From: Clitoria ternatea
Lineage: Eukaryota; Streptophyta; Magnoliopsida; Fabales; Fabaceae
Direction of reading: 5' to 3'
DNA length: 64,000 bases
Assembly (NCBI GenBank): GCA_037962975.1
Contig: CM075674.1
Coordinates: 86,692,501-86,756,500 of the forward strand
Shown here: in pieces, positions 1 through 11,889 of the stretch
How the letters are laid out: every line of letters starts with the position of its first letter
Numbering within the stretch: position 1 is the stretch's first letter
Program-made: the position numbers and the translations under genes
The notes under the pieces: model-generated
The model's database searches: none
What the model saw: the letters and a program-made list of their open reading frames with translations, nothing else
Told to the model about the DNA's origin: nothing

Positions 1-1225
1 TATTTTCTTATTGATTTTATGCGCTTTTGTGACCATACTTTGGGGCTGTACTTTTATTTGTTTTGGTGTAGTAAAATCATTAAAATAACAGGGGGAAAAC
101 ATTAAAAAGTGAAAAAAAGTTATGAAAAGAAAAAGGCTTGAGAGGTCCATTCATTTGTGCATCTTATTGGATCTTTTCTTGGCAAAATTTGTGAGAAAAA
201 ATGTGTAACCCCTATAAAATAAAAAAAATCCAACACCTAGTAATTGTTTTGTGTAGTACCTTAAGTGTTTGATTTACTTTGTTTAGTGCATATTTGTTAA
301 AGGAGAAAAAAAATCTTGTTGAAATTGTATAAAAAGATAATAGTGTCACTTACATTCTAGAGTTTCTAGTTTGTATTTTTGTGTGCCTCCTTTATTCTTG
401 CATTTAATTTTAGTTTATCTTCCTTGATTCTTAGTTTATCATATTTTACTTCTATTATTGTTTGTGTCTTCCTTCTTTATACTTTTTCTTGCTTGTCATA
501 TTCTTGTTTACCACATTCTTAATTCCCTTGGTTTAGCTTTCTAATTGTGTTTTTCTTGCTTGTCTTTTTTATCTCTAAGATTTGTTATTAGAGTATTTCA
601 CTTTATTGGCTTTCTTTGATATTAGTCAAGTGAGAATTCACCTTTGGGTAGCATATTAGGGTGATTGAGATTTGACTTGAGGATTGATCTAAGCAAGATT
701 AAAGTTTAGGGATATTTTTGGGAAGTGAAAATCTGGTAAAATTTATAACTAATAAGCATATTGTTCATAGTCAAGAAAGAAAAACACTTATGTCACATCT
801 TGTAACTCGTTCAACAACAGTTCAAAACGGGGTTCAAAAAGGATTACATCAACGGGATTCACCTTAGTACCTAAGCCTATGAAGCCCAACTACTCATGTT
901 CATAGACAAAGTAATTAAACTAAACATAAATCCTACTTCATAAACAAAGATAGAAAACCACCTTGGATGCACGAACTACACGAAAGCATAGTGACTCTTC
1001 GCGATATCTCTTGGTTCCTTAATGCCCCATAACTTGGAGAAAGATTGCACACAAGACCTCATAAAAAGGGGAAATTAATGGTGGAAGGGATGATAGATAC
1101 CTTTGAAATAGGTCTCACACTCCCTGCTCTCTATTCTATCTACCTCTTCTATTAGAGTTAACTTTGAGTGTAAAACCATCGTAAATGTAATGGGTTAAGC
1201 CTGTCAGTGAGCTTGAACACGGGCT
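1..1225. other. AT-rich sequence without a recognisable gene
   Basis: No protein-like reading frame or RNA gene is recognisable. The stretch is T-rich on the + strand to about 560 and mixed afterwards. It ends at the ATGTT target duplication of the next element. It may be the tail of an older retroelement, but I found no LTR end, primer site or coding remnant to support that. Confidence 0.4.
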
Positions 1226-2589
1226 ATGTTTGTAACACCCTCGGTTAGATAAGACAAATCCTTCTGTAGGTTCATCCTATTTAACTGAGAGTGTTAACAG
1301 TTTTCAGAAAAAGTGAATATTTTTTTTTTATAAATACTTGGCAGATCAGTGGAAGCAATATTGTATATATCACATAGTCATTCACAAACTGTAAGTAATT
1401 GTACTCTTAACAGAATGGGGCACGCAGGCACCCTTAAATATTATACAGTCATCCGGTGTCTGATTATTAATAACAAATATTCTATCCTTAATGATTGTTC
1501 TCAATGGGTTCAGCGTATTGCTGATCTTCACACTCGGGTTCTTGAGTTTCTAATTCCTCTGAAAAATGGTCAACAGTAAGGGTGAGTATAACCCAAGACC
1601 CTGATTGGTTAATCCGGTGCGGACATAATCCAGTTAACATACAATGTCACATAGATCATACATTCGCAATTATATCAATCAAGCATGTTATTATCACATA
1701 AATTATACAATTAGCATATTCATAATCATAGCAATCAAGCATGTTGTTATCATATAAATCGTACAATTAGCATATTCACAATCATAACACTCAAGCATAT
1801 GGTCTTGAAATGCATGAGTCAAATTTATTATGATTTATCTTTATTTAAGTCTCATGATGCATGTGGGCCCAAGAAATTATTTCTTCTTCTCTGGAATATC
1901 ACCATTCCAATTCTCTAGAGCGATCAAGGTCCGCCCAAGCTCTGGTACAAATGAACTCATTGGTTCTCATCATTAATTTATATATATATATTTGAGACTT
2001 GGATCCCTACGATCATAGTTACACTCCGTCATTTAGTCAAAGTACACCAGAATTATTCGTCTCACCTGGCTATCAGGGCGCGACTCTGATGCCATTGGGT
2101 TGCCGTTCCAGTTGTACTCCCAAGATTCTTCATGGAGATCGAACGTGAGTGTCCTCCACTGTACCAAGTGTATGCTCTAGAGGTTTTTTTTCTTCAAAAA
2201 TATTTTCATGATGCGAAATGCATTTATCTTATCAATTGATTCCTTAAGTATCTCATGTATTTCCAGTCTCATCATATCATTCTCAAGCTCTTTGAATTCC
2301 ATCAATCACTTAAACCTTGTAAGATATTCGTTTATTAATTTTTAGAAATATATCTATTATATATATATTCTTTCATAAAGAGTAAAATAATATATTCTTT
2401 ATGTAATTACGCATAATTTAGATGTTAACAATGTATAATAATAATAAAACTAATAATAATGATAACAATATTAAGTTTGACAATAAATAATGATAATAAT
2501 AGAATAAGAATGATAATTATAACTTACCAATAACTTAAAAAGTATTGAAGATTAGTTTCCCATTTAAAATTCAAGTGAAAAACACTAAA

Positions 2590-3560
2590 AACAGAGTTTT
2601 TCCGAGTGGAACAGGGGTAAATCCGAGTGAAATAGGTATGATTCCGAGTGGAATCAAACAGAGAAAGATTCTCCAAGCGATCTGGCTAAAAATCCGAGTG
2701 GAATTGTACTGGAAGGCTGTTTTCCGACTGAAATAGGTCTGATTCCGAGTGGAAATGATTTTTCCGATTAAAATAAATTATATCCGAGTAGAAATGTTGA
2801 TTTCCAAACTTTTTGAGAAAAATAGGTTTAATACTGAGTGAGAAATTGAGTTTGCCGAGTGAGATGAGTTGAATACCGAGTGAAACTGAATTATCCGAGT
2901 AAAATAAGTCTGTTCCGAGTGAAAATGAATTTTCTGGGTGAAATGAGTTTAGATACCGAGTAAATTCAGGCTGAAGTGAGTTTCTGAATAAAATAAACAT
3001 CAACCCGAGTGAGATCAGACTAAAAGTTTTCTCAGGGAAGTTAAAATATTTTTCCTAGTTAAAAGTGTTTGAGTAGAAAGGTTTCTGAGTAAATTTATAT
3101 AATTTCCGAGTTAAAAATCATTCTGCTGACTAGAATACCTCCGAGTAAAATAAATCTGAGTGAAATAATCCTGATTCCGAGTGGAATCAGGTTGATAAGA
3201 GTTTTCTGAGTTAATTAACTATATATTCTGAGTGAAATTAAACTAAAAGGAGTTCTCCGAGTGAACATAACTGTTTACTGAATAAAGTAAATTATTTTCT
3301 GAGTAAAATCACTGAATGGATTTTCTGAGTGAAAATAAAATGATTTCTGAGTGAAATAAGATGTGTCCTGAGTGAATTTCAAAGTGAGATGTTTTCTGCG
3401 TGAAATATATCATGGTGGGGGTTTTTCTGAAATATTTAAACTTCGATTCTAAGTGAAAATACCTGTTTTCCAAGTGCAAATTAAATGTTTACCGAGTGAA
3501 GAATTATCAAAATGGAACACATTCAGTTAAGGTGGAATCCGATTATATTCAAGCAGAAAC
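2590..3560 (+). repeat. CCGAGTGAAAT minisatellite block (left arm of X3)
   Basis: The core CCGAGTG(A/G)AAT recurs every 20-35 bases with diverged spacers. Unit length is irregular, so this is a degenerate dispersed-tandem block, not a clean array. The same motif appears in reverse complement at 4650-6240, making the two blocks imperfect inverted arms around the X3 centre. Confidence 0.8.
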
Positions 3561-3859
3561 CGAGTTGATATAGTTATAAAACCAGTCGGATTATTTGATA
3601 CAGAGCTGATTATTATTTATTTCTTCATCCATTCATAATTTATTACTGGAGAATCACATGGTACCCAAGGTTCTTAGTGTATTTAGTCCAATACAGTTCA
3701 TTTTGCCATTCATCATTGGTAATATGCATTCGGTAACAATATATATATATATATACAAATAATAATAATTAAAGCATTTAATTCACACAAACTGAATCTG
3801 TCCTGGAAAGGTGAGGAACAGGTTCCTTAACCCTTTCCTTCACTCGGTTTTCCCACAGA

Positions 3860-4010
3860 GCACCCAAGAATATACCCCCCTTACCTCAATGAAGTTCCTG
3901 GATGGAAAGAAAGAGGTTCCCTTCACTGTCCTGCTTCAAATCTTAGTGAGAGAGGAAAGAAATTGAGAGAGAGAGCTTGCAGGAAGAGGAAATGATAACA
4001 GAAGTATGTC
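3860..4010 (-). promoter_or_regulatory. Conserved leader block and splice donor of X3
   Basis: Read on the minus strand this is a pyrimidine-rich leader (CTCTCTCTC..), then GATTTGAAGCAGGACAGT, then a donor GAG|GTAAG with intron start at 3894. X2 and X1 carry the same order: CTCTCTTTCTC, a GA-rich block with GAAGC..GACAGTAAGA, then AAG|GTAAGAG. The match suggests a transcribed and spliced 5' leader. No ATG-initiated ORF of useful length follows. Confidence 0.55.
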
Positions 4011-4299
4011 TGTGGTTATGTTTCGTGTATGTGTGTTCTTAGAGACATAGTACTGGACTAAATAATGAGAGTTAGTGGGAAACTAAGTGGAAACATTGAT
4101 TGGAGAATTAGGTGGGATAATGGAAACTTTTGACTCAATTCATTGTCAGCCTTGTATTGATTGAGAATAAAATATATAAAGGCATTATAATGGTTGCAAC
4201 TTTCTCTTGGGATTGGTTCATTGTGCCACTCCTTTTTGGATTTATGTGATTAGTGGGCTGACCACTATCTGAAGTGGAATTAGAAAGATATTCAGTGCT

Positions 4300-4570
4300 G
4301 GCAAAGAGGTCGGTATCACATAGGAGGGAGGTATTGGGTGTGTGAGGGCGGTATTGAATTATGAGGGGCGGCATGGAGTGAAGACGGCAGTGTTGAGTGT
4401 GAAGGCGGTGTGGAGTGTGAGGGCGGAGTGAAATGTGAGGGTGGAGTGCAATGCTAGGGCGGACTAAGAGAGGGCGGTACGGAGTGGGCGGTATTGAGTG
4501 TGAAAGTAGGGAAGGACGGTGTGTGAAGGAGTTGAGGACACCGTCTGTGGAAAGAGGGCGGTGTTGTGAT
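4300..4570 (+). repeat. GGCGGTGTGGAGTG-type G-rich minisatellite
   Basis: Diverged units of roughly 17-25 bases around GGCGGT(A/G)T(T/G)GAGTGTGA recur about a dozen times. The block lies between the two CCGAGTG arms of X3, close to the presumed promoter. It is not obviously coding on either strand. Confidence 0.7.
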
Positions 4571-4649
4571 AAACACCGGCTCAGAGCTGTCCGGTGTGAA
4601 CTCCTAATCTAAGAATGGACTTAATAGCCAACCGGTATGGAGTGCTGAC

Positions 4650-6240
4650 ATTGGATTACTTAAGAGAAATCCGATTCTTTTGAGCGAATCAGCCCTTCTT
4701 GGCTCGAAAATCTTCTAAAACCGATTCGTTTCTCTTGGTCCTCACTCATGATTGTTTCTTCTTAAAGCATCTAGTCGGATTTCTCCTCTCTAGGTCGGAT
4801 TTCTTCTGGATTCAGTCGGATTCTCTTTACTCAGGATTTCTATTCGGCAAACAATCTATTCTCACTTAACTAAATCATTCCTTAGTCAACTCAACATCAA
4901 ATCACTTTTTACTCGGATTTCATAACACCTTAGGCTCACTCGGAAAAGGGTATCCATATTCATTCGGAATATATATATAGTTTCCACTCAGAATTATAAC
5001 ATCCTTTATTTGGAAATTAACTTGCAGGAGTATTAAAGTCTCTCTCTCTACTCCTTTCACTCGGTTTAGACCATCTTCAACTATATTTTCCAATCAAAAG
5101 CCTATTTAAGGCCATCACCTTTCGGAAAAGACCCACACATAAGAGTGTCACTCGGATTTTGTTTATATACCTTAGATTCACTCGGTAATGGCTCTGTGCA
5201 CACTATTATTTGCTCAGAACGGTTCCCACTACCATTTTCCACTCGGTATCAGTTCACTTAGTATCATTCATTTATTATCACTCATATTCAAACCAAGTAA
5301 TTCCTTAACCACACAATATTTATATATAACCACTCGGAATTCATAACTTAAATCACTATTTCTTCCATCAACACTTCCCAATAATTTTAATAACACATTT
5401 CAGTCGGTAGAAGGCATCAACTCTACATATGCATTCATTCACTCGGAACTCCTCAGCATTCACTCGGGTTTCTCATTCAGACCTAATAAATTCTTGTCTA
5501 CTCAGAACCATTCAAACTCTCCATCACTTAAAGGGTTTCATTCACTCAGGTTTATTTCATACTTAACTACTCAAGCCTTTAAGTCCTTCATCAAAATACA
5601 TTTCATTCAGAATCTTTTCAGGTCTTTCACCACTCGGAAAATGAGTAACAGACATAAACCTTACTTGGAAATATCTCTGTCCTATATATTCCACTCGGAA
5701 TAAGCTTCCATTACTCTATATTTCACTCGGAATTGCATATTTGGGGTCATGCCCCTTAGAACAGGTTATACTGGATTCAAATATGCCCTTACTCGGAACT
5801 CTACTACCCAAAACACCACACTCGAAGATCTTTTTACTCGGAATGCTATTCCCTTCCTTTCTAGGGAGATCCTGAGTTAGACAACTCACTCGGATTGCAC
5901 TTGGTTATAATTCTGACTGAGTCTATTCACTCGGTATACTGTAATCATAGAGATTACCACTCGAAAAAGAAGAAATTGGCAAAGTTTGACTCGGAAATGA
6001 GTCTTTCAAGGGTGTTTTCACTCGGAATATTCACCCAGAAGTGGTTCCCTTGAACCCACTTCACTCCAGCTGTCTCTAAGCCCAAGATTTCACTTGGTAG
6101 TATCCTTTTTAGTAATGTTTTATTCGGTCAACCTAACTTTACACTCGGAATTTCATTCCTCACTCGGATTCTCTTTCTATCACTCGGAACTGCTCACTGT
6201 CACTCGGATCTGAGTCCCTTTTCACTCGGAATTTGATTAA
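4650..6240 (-). repeat. CACTCGGAA minisatellite block (right arm of X3)
   Basis: Reverse-complement version of the CCGAGTGAAAT block, with dozens of TCACTCGGAA/ATTTCACTCGG cores at irregular 20-50 base spacing. In element orientation (minus) it lies upstream of the leader, the same place as the equivalent blocks of X1 (39650-40440) and X2 (57080-58740). Confidence 0.8.
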
Positions 6241-6409
6241 TATCCTCAAAGGTCTGTATAAATTCCATAATTATACCCAAAAATAGAATTTTTGGAGTAT
6301 TACTGACCCTATATAAGGTATTTACTCACTTATTCTTACTTACTGACCTTCCACACTTCAAAATTTACTGAATAAGACTGCTACTAAAAACAGGGATGTT
6401 ACAATGTTC

Positions 6410-7622
6410 ATATGAACACAAACTATGTTTAACTTAAGCACAACTTCCTCAGAATCCATACTCGATCGTGCATAACTTTGTTGCTTCTTTACTCATTTGG
6501 TTTATCCTTTTAGGGTCACTTTTGTCCTTTTTTTGTTTCTTTTTCAAAAAGTTGGGTTCCATGATTGTTTTTGTAAAAAGAAGCCTTCATTAGACATTTC
6601 TAACAAAAAGTATTGCATTCTCATAAAACAACATATAAAACTATACCGAATAAAATGATAGAATAACAATTTATTAATGAACATGTGAATTGGCAAATGA
6701 TTTTGTAATTGGTTAGGATATCCATTGTATCAATCTTTTTAGTATATTTTTATGCTTACCCAAAAAATGTATTTAATATTTAATATATAAATTACTTTGG
6801 TAGTACATTATTGAACAATGATTACTTTAACATATTTATTTAGAACATTGATTATTTCTTCCTAAATTATAAGATAGCTACGACTAAAAGATCATTTTTA
6901 TCAATTTCCAAGTGCGCCTTTGTTTTGATATAGTAGTTAGCAATTTTATGTCTTATGAAATTCATTTTACTAATTCCCTCACAATGGCTTTGTAAAAGTA
7001 AAAGAAAACTACATATCTTTGTTGATTAGTAAATTTAAAAGATTACAAGTCAGTTGACAATACATATTGAGATCATGGGAAAAGTCACAAAATTAATCCT
7101 CATTTAATACATTTTTAAGAAAAGACAAAGAGTCTTAACTTTGAATAGTCTCTGGATAAAATTGTCAAGATACTTGAAGATAAAATAAAAAAAATATGTA
7201 TGTTTCAATCATTAAACAAATAAAATATCACAAACTAAATGAAACTTAAAAAATTAGAAATAAATTATCCGTGATTTCAATATCATTTTCCTTTTTATCA
7301 TTCCAACAATTTCCATAAATGTTAAATTATATTCTTTAATTGGTGGAATACTAATTAATCATATCACTTTTTATATTGCCTAATAAGAGACATTATATTT
7401 TTAGCATATTTGTTTATTGAATAATCGAAACTGAACTACTTTTCTTTAATTTAGAGAAAACGATAAGATTGAGCTTATGAATTTGAGTTTAAAGGAAATA
7501 AATAGCTATCTCTTATCTACAAAAATACAATGTGTTTCCCGCCCGCCGGTTTTTAACATTGGATTTCCTACCATATACGTACGTACCAGACTTGTTTAAG
7601 TTTCAACACTTTACCAAATGAT
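6410..7622. other. Upstream intergenic region of the MADS gene
   Basis: AT-rich, low-repeat sequence with no ORF and no transposon end. It contains the presumed promoter of the MADS gene. X3 inserted about 1.28 kb upstream of the start codon. Confidence 0.5.
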
Positions 7623-7630
7623 TATAAATT
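7623..7630 (+). promoter_or_regulatory. Candidate TATA box of the MADS gene
   Basis: TATAAATT lies 57-64 bases before the ATG, in an otherwise AT/CT-rich stretch. Spacing is plausible for a plant promoter with a short 5' UTR. Assigned from sequence alone. Confidence 0.5.
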
Positions 7631-7686
7631 AAGACCTTTACTCTACCATTTCCATTCATAAGTTTGTTCTATTATTTCATTGACGC

Positions 7687-8310
7687 ATGTCAACCGCTAA
7701 GAAAAATCGTGGCAAGAAAAAGATTGAGATGAAGAGAATAAGCGACGAGAAGAACCTCCAAGTAACTTTCTCCAAGCGTCGCAGTGGCCTTTTCAAAAAG
7801 GCAAGTGAGCTTTGTACCCTCTGTGATGTTAATGTGGCACTAGTTGTGTTCTCACCCACTAACAAGGTATATTCATTTGGGCACCCCAACGCAGAAGCTG
7901 TGATAGATCACTACCTCATGAGGGCCCCACCACAAAACTTAGGTATCATGCAATTCGTTGAGGCCCATCGCAATGCCACCGTGCGTGATCTAAATGCACG
8001 GCTGACTCAAATCAACAACCAACTAGATGCTGTGAGAAAACATGGTAAGGAGTTGGATCATCTAAGGAAAGAAGCTCAAGCCCAATTCTGGTGGGCTGCA
8101 CCCATTGAGGAGATGAACAAAGCCCATCTTCAACAACTGAAGGTAGCCATGGAAGACTTGCAGAAACATGTGGCTCAACTTGTCAAGAAGCTTCTAAGTC
8201 AAAGTGTTACAAACCCTAGTCAATTTTATATTGCCACATCCTCTCCCAACGCAGTGACCCCTACCTCAAGTGTTCCCTCTTCAGTTACTTCAGCCTCCGA
8301 TGCTTCATAA
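7687..8310 (+). CDS. AGL62-like: Type I (M-alpha) MADS-box transcription factor, AGL62-like
   Basis: An intact intronless ORF of 207 residues. Residues about 10-70 form a MADS domain with the signatures KKIEM, NLQVTFSKRRSGLFKKASEL and CTLCDVNVALVVFSP, followed by VYSFGHPN. That combination is typical of M-alpha proteins of the AGL61/AGL62 group. The middle region (about 95-170) looks helical and contains FWW followed by leucine-rich heptads. The last 30 residues are Ser/Thr/Pro-rich. No K-domain is present, as expected for type I. Family members act in the nucleus as DNA-binding dimers in the female gametophyte and early endosperm; AGL62 of Arabidopsis delays endosperm cellularisation. That role is known for the family and only inferred here. 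The ATG is the first in frame, with a TATA-like box upstream and a poly(A) signal downstream. Exact orthology cannot be set without a tree. Confidence 0.93.
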   Translation: MSTAKKNRGKKKIEMKRISDEKNLQVTFSKRRSGLFKKASELCTLCDVNVALVVFSPTNKVYSFGHPNAEAVIDHYLMRAPPQNLGIMQFVEAHRNATVRDLNARLTQINNQLDAVRKHGKELDHLRKEAQAQFWWAAPIEEMNKAHLQQLKVAMEDLQKHVAQLVKKLLSQSVTNPSQFYIATSSPNAVTPTSSVPSSVTSASDAS

Positions 8311-8453
8311 CCATGTGTTTGATGAGTATGTCGAGCCACCTTGCATTTAATAACCAGCACAATGAAGGATATCCACCTATCTGCTTCTTGTGATCCTCTT
8401 TAGATCATTGTGCTGATTTATTTATCCTTAAAAATTCATCTTCTTTTGATTTC

Positions 8454-8459
8454 AATAAA
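8454..8459 (+). terminator. Poly(A) signal of the MADS gene
   Basis: A canonical AATAAA about 145 bases after the stop codon, in a T-rich context. Confidence 0.6.
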
Positions 8460-9124
8460 GACACAAGGTGGTGACATGGTTATCATTAGCATTCTAGGAT
8501 TCGAACATACATTGTTTTTAACCATTTCCAATGTGTATTGTTCAAATATATGCCTTTTTAATTATGTCATTTCTTAGTTATTTTATTTTGTTGTCTTTAT
8601 ATCTCTATAGTCCTATATTTATATTATCTAAATAAATCCAATTTGTTTAAAAACACATGTCCAATATATACTTCTTAAATAGCTTCATTAGTTGAACAAA
8701 AAAATATATGGCAACTTTATCTTATAACAAAATATATACTCAGTAACTTATTAATGTGTGATCTTTAAGTACCTCTGCTAATTGAGCATTGAGGCATGTC
8801 TTGACCTTGGCCTAGGACTTAACTCATTTAAACTTTTCCTTACATTCATTAAAAACTTATTGGCTAACTGCCCGGTGGTTTGCGATGTTGTCACCCACTC
8901 CCTTACTTTATACTATTGCCCTTTAGTTATTTCGCCATTAACAAGAATGATAATTAATTCTCCACACACTATGTGGCTATCTCATTTCAAAAATGCTACT
9001 CCCCCAACAAAACAACCATTCATTTTAGTCTCAATTCTCATATACGGTTCCAATTAGTTTGACAGAACCCATCTTTAACCATAAGTTTAGAAAAGTAGAA
9101 GAACCTAAGAATTCTTTATTGGTA

Positions 9125-9155
<31 letters not shown>

Positions 9156-9579
9156 CTTTACCTAAAACTACTAGTAAATCAATGTGGGTAGCTCAAATTA
9201 TTATAAAATTAATTAGCAAAGTAGTAACTATATGCAACGATACAACAAAATTACTATAAAATGTTGCTCTCCAAAATTGATGCAGGTAGGAATAAGGAAC
9301 TAAGGACCATTATTTGAGCACTTGAGTTACACACAACATGGGAAACAACTGCTATAACAAAATTTTAGGTAATTCATTTATTAAGTTCGAATGTGTTTGG
9401 ATGGGGTATTTGTAAATTCCTTGGAATTTAGAATGCTAGGAACTTCAATTCCTATTAATTCAATTTCTTTAATTGTTAAAATTATTTGTTTGGATGAAGT
9501 AATTTAAATCTTTTCATTTTGAAAATCACTCATTTGGATTAAGTATTTGAAACTTTTAGAATTTTAAAATTTTTATTTA
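8460..9579. other. Intergenic DNA downstream of the MADS gene
   Basis: AT-rich sequence with no supported gene. The short open frames here have no recognisable domain. A TA dinucleotide run lies at 9131-9155. Confidence 0.5.
9131..9155. repeat. (TA)n microsatellite
   Basis: About 12 uninterrupted TA units. Shorter TA runs occur near 3741, 11006, 11527 and 46929. Confidence 0.9.
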
Positions 9580-10375
9580 TGGTGATGTTGATGGAGCTAA
9601 TGGTGATGATGGCAACACGGGTAGTAGTTGAGGCATTGGAGATGGTGGTTATCATGGTGGCGGGGTTGGAGGTGGTAGTAGCAACAGGGGTAGCGATGAC
9701 GCGGTGGTGATGGAGGTAGTGGCTTTCAGGGTGGTGGAAATGGTAGAAATGATAATGGTGTCAACAACAGTGACGAGCTGGTGTAGTAGTGACAATGAAT
9801 ATGGTGGTTGGGGTGTAGTAGGGGATGATAGGAACAACAACAGCAATAGTGGTGATGATAGTGGTAGCACTGGTGGCAGCGATGGTGGTGGTGGCGACCA
9901 GTGGTAATGGTGTTGGTGGGTATAGTGGTGTCTATGGAGATTATGGTAATGGCGATAAAGATGATGACAGAGGCAATGACAGTAGTGGTAGTGAGGATAG
10001 CAAGAACAAAATGGTGGTGGTGCGGCGACCATGGTGGTGGTGTTGGCGACCGATAAGGTATTAATGGCGGTGGTGGTTGTGCGGACGGTAACCATGATAG
10101 CGATGATGATACAGGTAGTAGTGATGATAGTGGTGGCAACGACGGTAATCGCAATGGTAGTGACAAATGGGTGCTGGTGGTGGAGACAGTTAGGGAGTGA
10201 CAATAGTATGGGTGGCAATGGTGGCAATGGTAAGGATGGTGGCAATAGCGTCAGCGATTGTAGTGGAGGTGGTGGCAACGATGGTGATGGAAGTGCCGGT
10301 GATAAGGGGATGTTGTTGGCGAGGTGGTAGTGGAGCTAGTGGCGACCATGGTGATAATTCATGGTGGGGATATGA
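9580..10375. repeat. Degenerate GGTGGT/GATGGTGG trinucleotide tract
   Basis: About 0.8 kb in which G, T and A alternate in near-triplet rhythm (GGTGGT, GATGAT, AATGGTGG) with very few C residues on the + strand. It is open in several frames on both strands only because of low complexity. The implied products are Val/Met/Gly or His/Pro/Thr-rich and show no domain. It abuts the CACTA remnant. Confidence 0.8.
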
Positions 10376-10725
10376 CAAAAGGTCTATGAACTTGGTTAAA
10401 ATTAGGCTACGAACTCGGTTGCCAAACGAATTTGTTTCGGCCGTTTTTGTATATCTGAAGATATGAACTCGGTTTGGAATTGAGTTCATAAGGTGCATCT
10501 ATAAACACGGTTATAGGAGAACCGTACTCATAGATACAAACTATAAACAAGGTTCTTTTAAAAAACCGTGTTTATAGATTCACTTTATGAACTCGGTTCA
10601 TGGCACAACCGTGTTCAATTTTATTTCTTGGCAACCTATTAATTCAGTTAAAGCTAGAACCGATTTTATAAAGCACCTATGAACTTGGTTATAGCCAGAA
10701 TCGAGTTCATAGGTGAGCCTTTTTT
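10376..10725. repeat. CACTA subterminal repeats
   Basis: Repeated units of the type TATGAACTCGGTT and their reverse complement AACCG(T/A)GTT(T/C)ATAG occur about ten times in 350 bases, in both orientations. This is the usual subterminal arrangement of En/Spm elements, where the transposon-encoded protein binds. Confidence 0.7.
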
Positions 10726-10910
10726 ATTTTAATATCATCTTTGTTTTTGTATTATCATAATCCTACAAATTGTACAAAATAACAGACAGTCACAACATAG
10801 TAACAAATACAATTAACAGAATTGCCAATTAAATTATCATCAATGAAATATTATTTTAATCCTAACATATATGTAAACTACCCAAGCAAATAAATATATC
10901 TATAGTTACT

Positions 10911-11780
10911 ATTGTCCCCTAACTCTAAGAAAATATGTAGTCCATTCCTCCTGAATTGTTTGGATGTCTTTGGCAGTGTATGGTGAGCGGTTCTAAAAAA
11001 CCTGTATATATATATATATATATTATTTATTGCATATACAAATGTCACTTCATGACCCAAATTTCTTTAAAATTAAAGAATTATATATAAAACTTATAGT
11101 CGTCTATGAATCCACTATGTTTGCTTCAACTATAGTCTGCATTGTCTTCATGACATAGTACTCGCACTCATGATTACCCACCTGTCTACAATACTAGACA
11201 ATACATATACAAAATAATAAAATTTGTTAATATTTACTTCAGAATATAAAAATAAAATCTATAAAGGAAGTGTACCTACTTTTAGGTATAGCCATTGCAA
11301 TTTTTTCTTTGAGTTGACGCCCTTCAATTGATTGTATACATTTATAGCTTTATTGAAAAAATAGAACATCAATTGGAAATGTCTTTAATAACAAATTTGT
11401 TTGTTGTTCATCGTAGAAGTTTTGATGTCAACTTACACTTCATGCTTCCCTTCAGCCACACATAAGTCATACATGAACCTACAACATACATATGATGAAA
11501 AAGATTAGTACACATAAAACAAGTAAATATATATATATATATATTTGCATGTATAAGTACTTACATCTTCTAAAGTTGTAGAATAGAGATGTTAAGCATG
11601 TTCGTCTCATTTGTTATCTCTGATAGGTCATTCTAATAAATGTAAAGGGGAACATTGCTTGTCTTACTGAACACTTCCTTATTCCAGGGTACCTAAGTAG
11701 GTATGCCATACATGTCAACACACTCTCTCTATAACTGCCATATTGGATCCTCCTGAGGAAGAGCTGGAATTTTGGACTTC
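10911..11780 (-). pseudogene. Ulp1-like (C48) protease domain remnant of the CACTA element
   Basis: Minus-strand pieces match the C-terminal peptidase region often fused to CACTA second genes. LSEITNETNMLNIS with FMYDLCVAEGKHEV is near 11440-11640. VGNHECEYYVMKTMQTIVEAN is near 11110-11180, with the putative catalytic Cys inside EC-x-YYVM. A terminal IQEEWTTYFLRVRG is near 10915-10960. The usual Gly after the catalytic Cys is Glu here. Stops and frameshifts separate the pieces, so no functional enzyme is expected. Ulp1 proteases cleave SUMO-like modifiers; the role inside transposons is unclear. Confidence 0.65.
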
Positions 11781-11889
11781 CCCTATAATTTTCTTAAACA
11801 ATAAGTAACATAATTTTCTTAAACAATAAGTAACAACCAGTATATAGATATATAAATATACACATATAAAAATAAATAAATAAATAAAT

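Larger units (their letters stand above)
1226..6409 (-). mobile_element. X3: 5.2-kb noncoding TG..CA element with ATGTT target duplications
   Basis: The body is 1231-6404. On the + strand it begins TGTAACACCC and ends GGGATGTTACA, so the ends are roughly inverted. Perfect ATGTT duplications lie at 1226-1230 and 6405-6409. I place it on the minus strand because its conserved leader block (about 3860-4010) and splice donor (exon end 3895, intron start 3894) match those of X1 and X2 in that orientation. No gag, pol or transposase is present. Minisatellite blocks with core CCGAGTGAAAT flank the centre in opposite orientations. TG..CA ends plus a 5-bp duplication fit an LTR-type insertion, most simply a very long solo LTR. 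The end motif resembles long Del/Tekay-type LTRs, which is an inference. Confidence 0.75.

Noticed and set aside
2080..2100. Primer-binding site for initiator tRNA-Met in X3 (and near 39626 in X1)
   Set aside because: CTCTGATGCCA resembles the complement of TGGTATCAGAGC, but it is not next to an LTR end, and X2 lacks a clear equivalent.
9652..10498. Several ORFs of 67-208 codons on both strands
   Set aside because: Low-complexity GGTGGT DNA is open in many frames; products are Val/Gly or His/Pro/Thr-rich with no domain.
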